Shown here piece after piece: positions 62,839 to 64,000 of a DNA stretch of 64,000 nucleotides (position 1 is the stretch's first letter; every line of letters starts with the position of its first letter). The DNA is from Kistimonas sp964291505 (GTDB lineage: Bacteria > Pseudomonadota > Gammaproteobacteria > Pseudomonadales > Endozoicomonadaceae), in the NCBI GenBank assembly GCA_964291505.2, contig OZ220216.1, positions 2,418,001 through 2,482,000 on the forward strand, given 5' to 3'. A model generated the notes under the pieces. The model did no database searches, was not told where the DNA came from, and saw nothing but the letters and a program-made list of their open reading frames with translations. The position numbers and the translations under genes were made by a program.

Positions 62839-63996
62839 CTACTCTTGCAATTCAGCCGTGACGAGTACCCCATACTCAGATACAAGCTTCTCAAAAACGC
62901 TCTCCATGAGAATCTGACACCAATCATGCTCAACAGGCTCTCCTTTTGATTTTTCTTGATAACTGACTTGCACTCTCTCTTTAGCCTGACGCATCAATCG
63001 TATTTTTTCCTTTCCCTTCAAACTAGCAGCGCCTTGCTCAATCAACTGTTTTTCTCTGGCCAATTTACAGCAAAAGACGTAGATTTTCTGACCATCCTCA
63101 TATGGAGAGTCTGAACTTAAGTAATTCCATACATCATACATACGTTTATTACAAACACACTTTTCTTCACCAGAGATCTTTTTTACATCACTATTGAGGC
63201 GCGCCATTAATACACACATATCAGCATGATATTTATCAACCACTCCCTCTATAAAGGATTTATTAAAATTTTCAGACGCATCTTCAGAATAAACCTTACG
63301 AACTATATTATCAGCAGCCCTCTGAATATAATCCCTTTTGACTTTATCAATATTGGCAAGTATACCTATAACACGTGGATCACGCTCTAACGGCTTACCG
63401 CCAGTTAATCGCCCCATTTCATGGTCATATTCACACCATCTATCTTCCCTAACTTGTTTCTCCATAAACATTTGAATCGAAGTCAAAAGCGCAACATAAT
63501 CTGCGTGACCGACTTCTTTAACGAAGCTGATTTTATCATCATGCAGTGAAGCTAGTAATCCTTTAAATTCTTCATGACAAGCCGTATAAGTAGAACAATC
63601 AGGCAAATCCAGTAACTTTACTATGTAAAAGCGCGCCACAGCAAAAAGCCCTCTACATTTAAATCTTAGTGAACCTTTAAGCTCTCTTTCAACCTTATCA
63701 AAAATAGATTTAAGCTCCGCTATATTTCTAAATGCATCATTAATATCATTCTCTTTCATCAGAACCTGAATTCCCCTAGGAAAATATTCAATTTTTTCTC
63801 GACAAAAAAACTCCATCATTACAAGAGGAAAGTTCTTTTTAAAAAAATCCGTAGCATAAATAGCTTTCCGTATTTTATGTAATGTTATGGGTTTTTCGAC
63901 AGATCGTGATGTCAATTGGCGAAGCTTTTCAGCGAGGCTATCTTGCTCCTTCGAAAAACTTTCCACATTAGTGACCGTTACAAGACGTTCATTCAT
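62839..63996 (-). CDS. Unknown helical, Lys/Glu-rich protein
   Basis: I recognise no family. The 385-aa product is predicted mostly helical, rich in Lys, Glu and Phe, with scattered Cys (MEFFCREK, CVCNKRM, FCCKLAREKQ). No signal peptide or TM segment is evident. It is clearly AT-richer than the genes to its left, similar in base composition to the 35-44 kb island, and could be another accessory or host-directed protein. The start is 4 nt from the window end, so the true N-terminus may lie outside the window. Confidence 0.6.
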   Translation of the reverse strand: MNERLVTVTNVESFSKEQDSLAEKLRQLTSRSVEKPITLHKIRKAIYATDFFKKNFPLVMMEFFCREKIEYFPRGIQVLMKENDINDAFRNIAELKSIFDKVERELKGSLRFKCRGLFAVARFYIVKLLDLPDCSTYTACHEEFKGLLASLHDDKISFVKEVGHADYVALLTSIQMFMEKQVREDRWCEYDHEMGRLTGGKPLERDPRVIGILANIDKVKRDYIQRAADNIVRKVYSEDASENFNKSFIEGVVDKYHADMCVLMARLNSDVKKISGEEKCVCNKRMYDVWNYLSSDSPYEDGQKIYVFCCKLAREKQLIEQGAASLKGKEKIRLMRQAKERVQVSYQEKSKGEPVEHDWCQILMESVFEKLVSEYGVLVTAELQE

Positions 63997-64000
63997 ATAT

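Overview
The window is chromosomal DNA from a flagellated gammaproteobacterium. The gene order rpsP-rimM-trmD-rplS ... xerD-dsbC-hom-thrC-recJ and ffh-ypjD-corB is that of Pseudomonas/Oceanospirillales-type genomes. A MotY-like T-ring protein points to a sodium-driven polar flagellum. Large, low-complexity, eukaryote-like proteins suggest a host-associated lineage; an Endozoicomonas-like marine symbiont is my best guess, inferred from style and synteny only.

Region 1 (1-23.4 kb) is a compact flagellar locus in four blocks. They are flgB-C-D-E-F-G-H-I (minus, flgI cut by the window edge), flgA-M-N (plus), motY-fleR-fliE-F-G-H-I-J (minus) and fliM-N-O-P-Q-R-flhB-flhA (plus). Sigma-54 -24/-12 promoters can be read directly in front of flgB and flgA (back to back in the same spacer) and in front of fliM. 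The FleR-type activator lacks the phospho-acceptor Asp in its receiver, and no fleS or fleQ lies beside it. FliM lacks the N-terminal CheY-binding peptide. fliK and fliL are not in their usual place before fliM.

Region 2 (23.4-34.5 kb) is housekeeping: recJ, an MHS-type transporter, thrC, hom, a truncated haemoglobin, tRNA-Pro(UGG), a second MFS transporter, dsbC and xerD.

Region 3 (34.5-44.6 kb) is the accessory island and the most interesting part. Three large co-oriented genes are visibly AT-richer than their surroundings and sit between xerD and rplS, which are usually close together. The first encodes an F-box-like segment plus a WD40-like propeller and a long disordered acidic tail. 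The second has a Thr/Pro repeat and a leucine-rich-repeat-like core. The third has a RING-like and a TRAF/C2H2-like zinc finger followed by polyproline. Together they look like a set of ubiquitin-pathway mimics (putative host-directed effectors). The spacers hold long perfect inverted repeats and a 38-nt poly(A) tract. No integrase, transposase or tRNA flanks the island.

Region 4 (44.6-51.8 kb) is the ribosomal/tRNA-modification operon rpsP-rimM-trmD-rplS, a short YadA-anchor protein inserted before ffh, then ffh, ypjD and corB. Region 5 (51.8-62.8 kb) holds small metabolic, repair and stress genes: an SGNH hydrolase, a DUF1289 protein, a gamma-carbonic anhydrase-like protein, two Nudix hydrolases, a NIF3/YqfO-like protein, an acyltransferase, a Sel1 protein, a DUF2007 protein, SRAP, a serine hydrolase, DinG, a DUF1145 protein, a small protein and a YchJ-like protein. 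The right edge (62.8-64 kb) has an AT-rich helical protein of unknown function.
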